DNA from: Ceratotherium simum simum | Taxonomy: Eukaryota > Chordata > Mammalia > Perissodactyla > Rhinocerotidae | Length of the DNA stretch: 64,000 bases | Direction of reading: 5' to 3' | NCBI RefSeq assembly: GCF_000283155.1 | Contig: NW_004454209.1 | Coordinates: 15,745,738-15,809,737 of the forward strand | Shown: positions 13,301 to 23,018 of the stretch, in pieces | Numbering within the stretch: position 1 is the first letter of the stretch | How the letters are laid out: each line of letters begins with the position of its first letter | Notes under the pieces: generated by a model | Seen by the model: the letters and a program-made list of their open reading frames with translations, nothing else | What the model was told of the DNA's origin: nothing | Database searches by the model: none | Program-made: the position numbers and the translations under genes

Positions 13301-14376
13301 CCCTGCCTTCTTTTGGATTAATTGAAATTTTTGGTGTTCTTTTTTATCTCTTTTATTGGTGTGTCTATTCCTCTTTGCTTTATTTTTCAGTGATTGCTCA
13401 AGGGTTTAAAATATACATCTTTAATTTACTACAATCTACCTTCAAAGAATATTATACCACTTCATGTATAATTTAGAAATCTTAAAAGAGCATACTTCCA
13501 TTTCCCATTTTTAATGGTATTGTTGTCAGACATTTTACTTCTATCTATGTTATAATCTCCCCAATACATTGCTAATATTTTTCACTTCAAACTTTCAATT
13601 AATTTCTAAGAAATGAAAAATGAGAAAATATGTTTTATATTCACTCAAATTGTTTACACTTTTGCTTCTCTTCTATTTTTCTCTATGTATATCTGAGTTT
13701 CCATATGATTTCATTTTCATTTAGCCTAAAAAACCTCTTTTAATATTTCTTATGTTACAGGTCTGCTGGTGACAAATTCTCTCAGCTTTGTTGAAAAACT
13801 CTTTATTTTTCCCTCATTTTTAATGGATAGTTTCATACACATAGAGTTGACGTTTTTTCTTTCTGGAGATTTTTTTTTTAAAGATGTCATTCCTTTGTCT
13901 ATAGGCTTACATTTTTTAAAAATGAGAATCCAGCATAAACTATTATCTTTATTCCCCTGCATGTAATGTTTCTCTCTCTCTCTCTTTTTTATTTTTACCC
14001 CCTCTAACTGCTTTCAACATTTTTCTCTTTATCACTGGTTTTCAAGAATTTGATTATGATGTGTGTTGGTGTGGTTTTCCTTGTGTTTATCTTGTTTGGG
14101 TTTGCTGAGCTTCTTGGATATGTGGGTTTATATTTCACAATAAATTTGGAAAATTTTTGGCCATTATTTCTTCAAATATTTTTTCTACCCCTTTCTCCTC
14201 TTTCTGGGACTCTAACTACACATATGTTTAATCACTTGATACCATCTCACATGCTGAGGCGTTGTTAATGTTTTTCGGTCGTTTTTCTCCATTGTGCTTA
14301 GGTTTAGATAGTTTTTATTCTCCAATTGATAATCTGCTACAGTTACAATTCTAATTATGCAGTTACAATCTGATAA

Positions 14377-15088
14377 TTCAGTTGTATTAGTTTCGTGTGG
14401 CTGCCATAACAAAGTACCTCGAAATGGAGGGCTTAGAAAAACAGACATTTGTTGTCTTACAGTTCTGGAGGCTAGAACTCTGAAATCAAGGTGTCAACAG
14501 GGCTGTGCTCTCACTGATATCTGTTGGGGAGGATATTTTGTTGTCTTTTCTAGCTTCTGGTGCTTGCCAACAATTCTTGACATTTCTTGTCCTGGCATTC
14601 CTCCAATCTCTGCCTCCATTGTCATGTGGCCATCTTCTCCTTGTGTGTCTCTTGCCTCTTCTTTTTTTTTTTTTTGGTGAGGAAGATCTGCCCTGAGCTA
14701 ACAGCTGTTGCCATTCTTCTTCTTTTTGCTGAGGAAGATTAGCCCTGAGCTAACATCTGTGCCCATCCTCCTCCATTTTGTATGTGGGATGCCACCACAG
14801 CATGGCTTGATGTGCGGTGCGTAGGTCCGCACCCAGGATCTGAACCTGCAAACCCGGGGCCGCCGAAGCAAAGCATGCAAACTTAGCCACTATGCCACAG
14901 GGCCAGCCCCTCTTGCCTGTTCTTATAAGAACACCAGTCATATTGGATTACGGACCCATTCTACCTCAGTATGAGCTCATCTTAACTAATTACATGTGCA
15001 ATGACCCTATTTCCAAATTAAGTCACATTCCAAGGTACTAGGGGTTAGGACTTCAACATATCTTTTTAGGGGGCACAATTCAAACATT
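14377..15088 (-). mobile_element. MaLR (MLT1-type) LTR, minus strand
   Basis: Read in reverse, the LTR runs from near 'gggggcacaattcaa' through 'agtcacattccaaggtacta' and 'cttataagaacaccagtcat' to 'ctgccataacaaagtacctc' at its 3' end. That order is typical of MLT1/MST LTRs. Matching L1 sequence lies on both sides, so the LTR inserted into the L1. It was then split by the ERE at 14664. No gag-like sequence is attached, so it is likely a solo LTR. Confidence 0.75.
14664..14910 (-). mobile_element. ERE SINE inside an LTR
   Basis: A full-length antisense ERE with two tail modules (two 'ccctgagctaaca' occurrences) and a reverse-oriented B box. It is flanked by 'tcttgcctcttctt' (14650-14663) and 'tcttgcctgttctt' (14911-14924), a 14-bp target-site duplication with one mismatch. 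The SINE is younger than the LTR, which is younger than the L1. The 60-63 codon minus-strand frames inside are translated SINE. Confidence 0.95.
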
Positions 15089-15215
15089 AAAGTTTTCATT
15101 TAAATATTATATGTTTTCACATCTAGAAGTTCCTTTTTCTTTTTTTTAAACATATTTTCCATCTTTATCCTTATATTTATAATAGCCATTTTAAAGTCAT
15201 TTTCTGCTAATTCCA

Positions 15216-15842
15216 TCAGCTAAAAACAAAACAAAACAACAAACAAACATTCACCAGATCAATAACTGTATACCAGGTGCCAGAGAATGTGTTGATTTGT
15301 TCCAGCAAAGAAACTGCGTTTGTAACAGCAAGTGCAATTTGAGTCACCGTCTGATTAAGTTTATGATTATACCCTGTCATTCTCCAGAATCCACCTGTCT
15401 TAAGCACAGGCTTAAGAGATTCTTTGAATAGGAATGTGTTAGGAATCATCACCTATGCGTCATATAATTCCTTCATGACGGCGCTAATCTCCACAGTCCT
15501 TCCAGGAATGTGGCATTGCTTTTGGTTTAATAGTTTGGTAGGTAGAGGAAAAGTTCTAGGGGTTTCCACTTGGCCTTTCTTACCATAATAGCCCTCACTC
15601 CCTAGGTCACACAACCAATATGGGGGTTCTGCCAGTTGCTGAGTATATACATCCAGCTATGCCTTCTGGAATTTTGAAAATAACCATGAGGTGGTTTTAG
15701 AGACCCATTTGCCCATTGTGAGACAGACCTGGGCTAAAATTGCATTGATCACCTGACCTCCATTAGCCTCTACTCTAACTGGTGGGCCACAGTATCTTTG
15801 AGTCTCAGGAATTACTGTCAGTTCAGAGTCAGTATCCAACAA
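15216..15842 (-). pseudogene. Endogenous retrovirus pol remnant: protease to RT
   Basis: One reading frame on the minus strand runs 209 codons from 15842 to 15216, with stops only at 15657-15659 and 15453-15455 and no frameshift. Its first block contains LDTDSELTVIP, which matches the active-site region of a retroviral aspartic protease. The expected Asp-Thr-Gly triplet reads Asp-Thr-Asp here, so the enzyme would be dead. The last block carries WRMTGYNHKLNQ followed by GTWYTVIDL, which matches the N-terminal fingers and first catalytic-aspartate motif of reverse transcriptase. The sequence then runs into an A/C-rich stretch (15220-15251) next to the L1, so the rest of RT is lost. The order PR then RT on the minus strand is the normal pol order. 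The family (class III/ERVL-like or class I) is not settled. Confidence 0.8.
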
Positions 15843-16330
15843 TTTCTCCCCAAACCTGGTTATTTTCCCTTCTTCAATGCATACTCACCATGATAAATGG
15901 CTGTGGTCCCTTTGGGGAAGACCAGGAAAAAGAATTACAGTATAAATTGTTGGCAGCATACCAAAGTCCTTACTCAAGCTGAATGCTGGCTTCTCCTAGA
16001 GGCATGCAATATCCCGGGCTACCATTATCCCCAATGTCTTCATACCTATATTGATATTTCTATATACCTCACCCAAACCAAGCTTCTTTTTCAAGGTGGG
16101 AGATCGTGGTGAAATGCAATTATGTGAGTCTGACCTCTTCATCTTACATCATCATTTCTTCTCCTCACAGTCCTCCAAGCTGCATGATAAAGGCTTTCTG
16201 CTTTCTTTCCTGTATGAAAGGGCCTTTTCCTATAGCATATCCATCTCTGGGTGGCATCGAATCCTTCTACTCTCCCTAATCTATAGAGGTTGATGGGAAA
16301 CAATGCAGATGGGCTTGCTTACATATTAGG
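15843..16330 (-). other. Flank upstream of ERV pol, possibly more ERV
   Basis: If the provirus remnant extends, gag-side sequence would lie here. The protease frame is open for only a short distance beyond 15842 before a stop. The small frames seen (65-80 codons) show no nucleocapsid zinc knuckle or capsid motif that I can name, so an ERV origin is inferred from position only. Confidence 0.3.
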
Positions 16331-16384
16331 GAAGATGCAACAATATTATCCCCATTACAACTTTATTAAAGCATTTACTGTACT

Positions 16385-16525
16385 TTCTTTTGATTTAAAC
16401 TAGACTGTGTACTCCTTAAGAGCGAGAACTTGTATTTCATCCCAGTATCCTTATGTCTATTATAATTTTGGCACATGATAGGCATTAATTAAATTTTATT
16501 GAATGCAGAGTATGAATGCTTGAGT
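16385..16525 (+). mobile_element. LINE-2 3' end relic
   Basis: The order 'agactgtgtactccttaaga', 'gcgagaacttgtatttcatc', 'ggcacatgataggcattaat' and a closing 'ttattgaatgc' is the diverged L2 3' UTR end. Confidence 0.65.
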
Positions 16526-17822
16526 GCAAATGTAACCCAGTGTTATTATCAGCAAAAAGTCTGAGTTCTAATTGCAAAATTAGGGTGATTATCCTGGGTT
16601 TGCAGTGACTATGGGCCACTGCATTGACAAGGTTTTTCTAGGGAACTAACCAAATCAGGAATCCTTCAATTTAGCCTAAGAAAGAAGCTCTTGATACACT
16701 GACACCAATTACGTGAAGAGTTAGCAGAGCTATTAAAACAGAGGTAGCCTGACATCCCCAGCTTTTGGAGGACAGAACTCAGAGAAACACTAATAGTTTT
16801 AATGATTCCATGTTTGAAGCCTGACGTTCTGTGCATGATTCACCCTTAGCATATTTAAATTTATTAACTCCTTTGCTTCTGGCAATTTATTTTTGGAAGT
16901 GTCTTCCTTACGATCCAGTTGGGGAGTCTGGTAAGTAAGTATACAGTGAGATCAGAGTTCTAGAATCAAAGGGAAATGTAAGAAAGAGCTGACTTCCTCT
17001 CCTGTGTCTAATTCCCACTCATCCTACGCACCTTCTGTGGGTGGTTCAATTCCTACTGAGGAAAGGAACTTCAAAGTTGCTCTTTTCAGGAGACAGAGAA
17101 GGAATATGGGAAGAATGTATAGGGAACATGGTAGAGCCAGAGCTTGCCTTGTGTAGCTACAAAATGTCTACAAATTGGGAACGTATTATCTCCTTTCTTC
17201 ATTTTAATTTAATCCAAGGCAGAGAAATAGGCACTAGCAGGAAAGAGATCTGGGTTTCCCTCCTTTATTTCACTCCAGTTTCTCCTTTACTGCGCCTCAG
17301 ACTTTTGACTCTTCCTCTGCTCAGGGTGTTCGGATCAAAAGCTTCCATGACAACAGGGAAGATGCGTATCTTATTCACCATTTATCCCCAGAGCCTTGTT
17401 CATATAATTAAAATTATAATATATTGGTTCAATTTAAAATTTTAAATGAAATATATGTACATGTATTTTTTTTAAAAAAGGCAAGCAGTACAGAAGAGTA
17501 TAAAATACAAGGCATTTTACCTCCACTTCTCTAACCCTCTCCTCACTCCTCTGCCACCAACAAAACCACCAAACAATTCCTACTTTTAGTTCTGCTAGTA
17601 ATTGTCCTTGTATTTATTGATTTATCAGCTTTATATAATATCTTTGTACATTATAAAAGACGAGGAATTTACTTCAGTTGTAGCATCCTCCAACTCCCCT
17701 ATCAGGTCTCAATTTTCATAGCTATGTTACTATTTTTGGACCACAAATGCTGGTTGAATGAGGGAGTGCACAGTCCAGTCTCCTCCTTCATTTTTTTACC
17801 CAAACAATGGTATCCTTGTTTC
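16526..17822. other. No gene seen
   Basis: The longest frame (17041-17445, plus strand, 134 codons) has no domain, no signal peptide that I trust and no conserved motif. It is probably chance. The segment 17470-17560 ('gtacagaagagtataaaata') may be another old L1 3' UTR fragment. Confidence 0.4.
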
Positions 17823-18510
17823 TTTTTTTTTGTTGAAGCATAAGTGACATGCAATATCCTATTAGTTTCAGATGTACATCATAACGATTCAATATTTGTA
17901 TACATTATGAAATGATCACCACAATAAGTCTAGTAACAATCTGTCACCAAAGTTATTACAATTTTAATGACTATATTCCCTATGCTGTACATTACATCCC
18001 CATTACTTATTTATTTTATAACTAGAAGTTTGTACCTCTTAATCCTCTTTACCTATTTTGCTCACCTCCAACCTGTCCCTCCTCTGGTGATCACCAGTTT
18101 GATTCCTGTATCTATGAATCTGTTTCTGTTTTGTTTTATTTGTTCATTTGTTTCATTTTCTAGATTCTACATGTAAGTGAAAGTATATGATATTTGTCTT
18201 TCTCTCTCTAACTTATTTCACTTAGCATAATACCCTTTAGGTCCATCCATGTTGTCACAAATGGCAAGATTTCATTCTTTTTTATGGCTGAGTAATATTC
18301 CATTATATATATATACACACACCACATCTTCTTTATCCATTCATCTATTGATGGATACTTAGGTTGCATCCATATATTGGCTATTGTAAATAATGCTGCA
18401 ATGAACATAGGGGTGCATATATCTCTTCAAATTAGTGCCTTCATTTTCTTTGGATAAATACCCAGAAGTGGAATTGCTGGATCATATGGTAGTTATATTT
18501 TTAATTTTTT

Positions 18511-18751
18511 GTGTGTGTGATGAAGATTGGCCCTGAGCTAATATCTGTTGCCAATCTTCCTCTTTTTGCTTGAGGAAGATTGTCCTTGAGCTAACATCTG
18601 TGCCAATCTTCCTCTATTTTGTACGTGGGACGCCGCCACAGCGTGGCTTGACGAGTGGTGTGTAGGTGCACGCCCAGGATCCAAATCCACAAATGCTGAG
18701 CTGCCGAAGTGGAGCATGTGAACTTAACCATTACACCACTGGGCTGGCTCC
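18511..18751 (-). mobile_element. ERE SINE inside L1
   Basis: An antisense ERE with both tail modules. It is flanked by 'tatttttaatttttt' (18496-18510) and 'tatgtttaatttttt' (18752-18766), a 15-bp target-site duplication with one mismatch. The L1 resumes directly with 'gaggactcttcatactg'. Its 66-codon minus-strand frame is SINE sequence. Confidence 0.95.
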
Positions 18752-19054
18752 TATGTTTAATTTTTTGAGGACTCTTCATACTGTTTTCCATAATGGCTGC
18801 ACTAATTTACATTCCCACCAACTTTGTACGAGGGTTCTCTTATCTCAACTTCCTTGCCAACACTTGTTATTTCTTGTCTTTTTTGATAATAGCCATTCTG
18901 ACAGGTGTGAGGTGATATCTCATTGTGGTTCTGCTTTGCATTTCCCTGACAGTTAGTGATGCTGAGCATCTTTTCACGTGCCTGTTGGCCATCTGTATGT
19001 CTTCTTTGAAAAAATGTCTATTCAAACCCACTGCCCATTTTTTAATCAAGTTGT

Positions 19055-19507
19055 GGTGGTTTTTTTTCTGGTGAGGGAGATTGGGCCTGAGCTAACATCT
19101 GTGCCCATCTTCTTCTATTTTTTTTTTTTTTTTTGTGAGGAGATCAGCTCTGTGCTAACATCCGCCAATCCTCCTCTTTTTTTGCCGAGGAAGACGGCCC
19201 TGGGCTAACATCCGTGCCCATCCTCCTCCACTTTATATGGGACGCCGCCACAGCATGGCTTGCCAAAGCAGTGCGTCGGTGCGCGCCCGGGATCCGAACC
19301 AGCGAACCCCGGGCCGCCGCAGCGGAGCACGCGCACCCAACCGCTTGCGCCACCGGGCCGGCTCCTTCTTCTATTTTATATATGGCATGCCACCACAACA
19401 TGGCTTGATGAGTGGTACGTAGGTCTGCGCCCAGGGTCTGAACCCGGAAACCCCAGGCCACCAAAGCAGAGCGCACGAACTTAACTACCACACCACGGGC
19501 CAGCCCC
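19055..19507 (-). mobile_element. ERE SINE (outer copy), split by another ERE
   Basis: The outer copy consists of 19055-19121 plus 19378-19507, antisense. It lies in the L1 between two copies of 'aagttgt' (19048-19054 and 19508-19514). CpG sites in the outer copy are partly decayed compared with the inner one, agreeing with the nesting order. The 121-codon minus-strand frame at 19144-19509 crosses both SINEs and is not a gene. Confidence 0.9.
19122..19365 (-). mobile_element. Young CpG-rich ERE SINE (inner copy)
   Basis: Inserted into the outer ERE with a perfect 12-bp target-site duplication 'ttcttctatttt' (19110-19121 and 19366-19377). It has a long reversed poly(A), two tail modules and a GC-rich head with many intact CpGs ('gtgcgcgcccgggatccgaa' alone has several). 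The reversed B box 'ggatccgaacc' is at 19290-19300. Undecayed CpGs and a perfect duplication both point to recent insertion. Confidence 0.96.
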
Positions 19508-19618
19508 AAGTTGTTTGTTTTTTTGACATTAAGTTGTATAAGTTCTTTATATATTTTGAATATTAATCCCTTATCACATGTATGATTTGCAAATATCTTC
19601 TTCCACTCACTAGATTGC

Positions 19619-20485
19619 CAGTAGTACCCTCATTTCTAAACCACAGGAAGCCAGCCTTCTGCCAAATGGTGAAAGAGCTTCCCATGTTGTGCCATTTGGT
19701 TTTTTGTTGGTAAATCCTCCCTAACATGCTCAGTGATTAACTGTAAAACATTACCCTTATCAGAAACATTTGAGTTTTAACACGTCTCAAAGCCATTAGC
19801 TGCAGAAGGAGGTCCTGACACTGGAACTTTAAAACGTTTAGGCTTGCTCTTTAAATCCTCCAGGATGTCTTGTAGCTTCCTTGCAAGCTGCAGACTTGGG
19901 CTGGGCAAGACTAAGACAGTGGAACTTATGCTTAGTGACTATGGATCATCCACTGTTTTTATTATGTCTGTCTTCTGAGGCTTTCTCTTTGGCTGTTGTT
20001 GGATGTATCAAAACAAAACATCTCCAGGAAAAAATATCAAAGGACCTAAAATTAATGTGTTATTTCAGATTTCTTCTAAGCCAGCAAAAGAACGTCCCTC
20101 TCTGACTAACGTCTGATAATACAAGCCTCGCAGGCCAGCCCCTTTAACGTGCTGATTTAGGGCTCATGCCCGTTTTCCTCTCTCCTCTTTTCATCTTTGT
20201 CTCTCTGATGCAATCAGCATGCTGGCCTTAGGCTCACCTCGGTTTTGTTTTATTTTTTAAGGAAAAAAAAACCTCTTGCTTTTCAAGAGAGTTTAAGATT
20301 CAACTCTTCTCCCCTTTTACAGCAGATTCCCTAAATCTTAGAGTTTGAAAGTTTTTATTTAAATCTTGCCTTAGCAAATTCTAGAAAAGTAACTTCTCAT
20401 CAGTGATCTACTTTGGTAGCACTGTTGATTCTCAGCTGTGGTGCCCTAGGAAAAACTTTCAACTCAGAATTGAAAAGCCTTGCTG
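19619..20485. other. No gene seen
   Basis: Unassigned sequence. Small frames such as 19881-20105 show no domain. Confidence 0.4.
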
Positions 20486-20489
20486 GAGT

Positions 20490-20640
20490 CGTTGATGCGC
20501 TATTTACTTGCTGTATGACTAGGGGCAGGTCACCTCAAATCTCGGAGTCACAGCTGTCTCAACTGAACAATGAAGATCATAACACAGTTCTTAGCTCCCG
20601 AAGCTGTTGCACTGGTGCATAATAGGTGCTCAATAAACTT
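20490..20640 (+). mobile_element. MIR SINE relic
   Basis: 'acttgctgtatgactagggg', 'caactgaacaatgaagatca' and the end 'taataggtgctcaataaact' give the MIR order. Confidence 0.7.
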
Positions 20641-21010
20641 AACTCACCTCTAACTTCCTGTGTCTACAATCAAATTTTTGATCTTGTTCCCCCATTCTAC
20701 TCTACCTACAGTTTTTCCTATCCCAGTTGATGGCAACCCCAATCTTCTAGTTTCTTATGTCATGCTTGACACTTTCTCTCTCACCTCAGATCCAATACAT
20801 CAGCAAATCCTGTTGGCTCTGCCTTAAAAATGTATTTCGAACTTGATACCTCGTACCACTTGCCCCACTGCCACCATCATACAAGCCACCCTCACCTCTC
20901 CCCTGATTACTGCAATAGGCACCTAACTTGCCTCCCTATTTTTACCCTTGCCTCTCTAGGGTCTATTCTCAACACTTCAGGCAGAGCAATCCTTTAGAAA
21001 GTGAATCTGA

Positions 21011-21181
21011 GGGGCCAGCCCGGTGGTGTAGTCCACTTATCAAGCCGTGCTGCAGCGGCATCCCACATATAAAGTAAAGGAAGATGGGCACAGCTGTTAG
21101 CCCAGGGCCAATCTTCCTCAGCAAAAAGAGGAGGATTGGGAACAGATGTTAGCTCAGGGCTAAACTTCCTCAACAACAAAA
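21011..21181 (+). mobile_element. ERE SINE with internal deletion
   Basis: Begins 'ggggccagcccggtgg' and ends in an A-rich tail. The target-site duplication is 'aaagtgaatctga' (20998-21010) and 'aaagtgagtttga' (21182-21194), 13 bp with two mismatches. About 60-70 bp between the A-box region and the 'atcaagccgtgctg' block are missing, including the place where the B box should be, so this copy lacks a complete internal pol III promoter. Confidence 0.93.
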
Positions 21182-21234
21182 AAAGTGAGTTTGATCATGT
21201 CGTACTCCTCCACTCAGACCCAGCCATGGTTTCT

Positions 21235-21531
21235 TGTTAGGGCTGATCTCCAACTGGCTGACACTGGAACTGGGGTACTAGTTTTTAAAATATTGAAATC
21301 TTTCTGTCCCTGTCATTAGATAACCTCTCCCCAAAATCCCCTTTCCCTGAATTTCCCCTGGAATCCACCAGGGGATCTCCCCACCGTGCACCAACTCAAG
21401 GGATAATGCTTGGCACTTCAGAGGGGCCTCTAGAATGCCGCTTCCATGCTGTGGTCGGACATTCATGCTGATGGGTTGCTGTCTGTGCTGTACCTGCTGT
21501 TAAACATTTTGAATAATACCTGTATTTGCCA
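21235..21531 (+). mobile_element. Possible solo LTR inside L2
   Basis: About 297 bp that are foreign to the L2, bounded by TG (21235) and CA (21531). The right end 'gaataatacctgtatttgcc' looks like the polyadenylation and U5 end of a retroviral LTR. L2 text continues across both sides. No clear 4-6 bp target duplication is visible, and no family is recognised. Confidence 0.45.
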
Positions 21532-22104
21532 TCTCATTCAAAATAAAAGCCAAGTCTCCACACTGATGGGATTATTTTCTACATTTTTGACTGCATCTCC
21601 TACTACTCCAGACTTGTTCATTCCACACAAGTCATGAATGTCTCTTGGCATTTCCTCAATCAAGCTAAGTATGCTTCTGCCTCATGGCCTTTGCACTTGC
21701 TCTTTCCTCTGCCAGTAATGCCCCTGTACTAGATATCCATCTGACTAGCTCTTTTATCTCCTGCAGCTATCTGCTCAAGTGTCACCTTCTCCACAAGGCA
21801 CTTTATGACTACCCTATGTAAAATAGAAACCCTTCCTCCTTCTCCACTGGTATACCCTAATCCTTGTTCTCAATCATAATTTTTTCTCTATAGCATTTAT
21901 CTCCATCTGACAGGCTATATATTTCAGCTGTGTGTTCATTTATTGTCTGTCTCCCTTCTCCTCACCAACTAGAATGCAAGCTCCTTCATTCAGATAGCAT
22001 AGAATGTTATCTGTTTTGCCTACTGCTTTACCTCCAGTGCCTCGCAGAGTCTGACATACAGCAAGCCCTCAATAAATATTTGCTGAGTGAATGAACTACT
22101 CAGT

Positions 22105-22245
22105 GCCCAGTTTTCTCATTTGAATAATAAGGAAAATAATACATCCCAGATAAAGTGTGAAGATTAAATAAATAATGAGAAAGCACTTTGTAAGCTATAA
22201 GGCCCTGAATAAAGGTTAGCTGTCATCAGCTGTCATCTATCCACT
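22105..22245 (+). mobile_element. MIR SINE relic
   Basis: 'cagttttctcatttgaataa', 'aagattaaataaataatgag' and 'agcactttgtaagctataag' follow the MIR 3' half. Confidence 0.65.
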
Positions 22246-22803
22246 TGTTGATGAATATTCCCCAGTCACCATCCTCCAACACTATTATTGCCCACACTAG
22301 TCGCCATGTTTGAAGGAATCTCTAAATATTCCACCCTGATGTGCTGGGTACCACAGCCCTGAATGTCCTATGGTGCTGCTTGTACCCTGAATCCTGAGTG
22401 GCCCAGAGGTTTCTCAAGGCATCAGGACAAAGCATGTAGGCCAGTAGCAATGGCTAGTGCATGACACGTCCTTCCTAGCTCTTTAATGCTCCTCCTGTGG
22501 GCACATGCGGGGATGGGGTGGCATCAGTAGTTGTGTGTGCTCTGGTACTTGCATCAATAAGCCCTATAAAGGGAAGATACAGCAGAAGAGGAAGGAGTAG
22601 ACACCTGCTTTATTCTCCATGTCTGGGAAGCGAAGTCCAACGGTGATAATAGGTTGAGCATATGGCAGCATCTACATAACTTCACAGGAATGTTTTTAAA
22701 ATTTAAAGATTTGCTTCTGGATACCCCTTGGAGACATGGCTAAGGGTCATTGGAAAGGCAAGGAAAAGCAGGCAGGAGCTTTGGGTGGAAAAATATGTAA
22801 ACC
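22246..22803. other. No gene seen
   Basis: Unassigned. The open frame that starts at 22736 continues into the ERE at 22804 and is a composite of flank and SINE, not a gene. Confidence 0.45.
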
Positions 22804-23003
22804 GGGCCTGCCCCGTGGCTTAGCGGTTAAGTGCGTGCACTCTGCTGCTGGCAGCCCGGGTTCGGATCCCAGGTGTGCACCGATGCACCACTTCTCCGGC
22901 CATGCTGAGGCCGCGTCCCACATACAGCAACTAGAAGGACGTGCAGCTATGACATACAACTATCTACTGAGGCTTTGGGGGGAAATAAATAAATTAATTA
23001 AAA
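22804..23003 (+). mobile_element. ERE SINE, short-tail type (ERE3-like)
   Basis: A different ERE architecture. The tRNA-like head is followed by 'catacagcaactagaaggac', 'gacatacaactatctactga' and 'ggctttggggggaaataaat', with no 'gttagctcagggc' modules. It is flanked by a perfect 15-bp target-site duplication 'aaaaatatgtaaacc' (22789-22803 and 23004-23018). A perfect duplication and intact CpGs suggest a fairly recent insertion. Confidence 0.95.
22816..22869 (+). promoter_or_regulatory. Internal pol III promoter (A and B boxes) of ERE
   Basis: An A box 'tggcttagcgg' at 22816-22826 and a B box 'ggttcggatcc' at 22859-22869 match the tRNA-type consensus with about the usual spacing. These would allow RNA polymerase III transcription of the SINE. 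Activity is not shown by sequence. Confidence 0.75.
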
Positions 23004-23018
23004 AAAAATATGTAAACC

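Larger units (their letters stand above)
10368..15225 (-). mobile_element. Long antisense LINE-1 (old, interrupted)
   Basis: A T8 run at 10368-10375 is the poly(A) end of an element reading right to left. The 3' UTR follows, then ORF2 in reverse. Recognisable reverse ORF2 segments include 'tctcattggtctatctattt', 'ctttacaataaatcttgaaa' and 'gtttcttgtagacagcatac'. The far end (13740-14376, 15089-15225) matches the 5' part of old L1s. About 4.1 kb is L1 once the LTR at 14377-15088 is removed. Frames are broken throughout, so it is dead. Several small plus-strand hydrophobic frames (such as 12769-13011 and 14050-14268) are antisense to it and are not genes. Confidence 0.85.
17823..19618 (-). mobile_element. 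Antisense LINE-1, 3' end (L1MA-like)
   Basis: A T-rich run at 17823-17831 is the reversed poly(A) tail. The next segments are the reversed 3' UTR and ORF2 end: 'gtagttatatttttaatttt', 'ataatggctgcactaattta', 'ggtgtgaggtgatatctcat' and 'ctgcccattttttaatcaa'. The 5' end is truncated near 19618. Two ERE insertions split it. The L1 at 47638-49320 is the same kind of element in the other orientation. Confidence 0.88.
20690..22095 (+). mobile_element. LINE-2, long relic with two insertions
   Basis: Characteristic L2 3' ORF2 text is readable: 'agatccaatacatcagcaaa', 'aagccaccctcacctctccc', 'gattactgcaataggcacct', 'ctattctcaacacttcaggc' and 'gatcatgtcgtactcctcca', ending with 'ctcaataaatatttgctgag'. 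Removing the ERE (21011-21181) and the LTR-like block (about 21235-21531) joins the L2 segments in the right order. The coding frame is broken. Confidence 0.88.

Noticed and set aside
19144..19509. 121-codon frame and several overlapping Arg/Pro/Ala-rich frames
   Set aside because: All are translations of two nested ERE SINEs, whose GC-rich heads lack stops.
22816..22869. tRNA gene suggested by good A and B boxes
   Set aside because: The sequence is the tRNA-derived head of an ERE SINE; no cloverleaf acceptor pairing or mature 3' end is visible.
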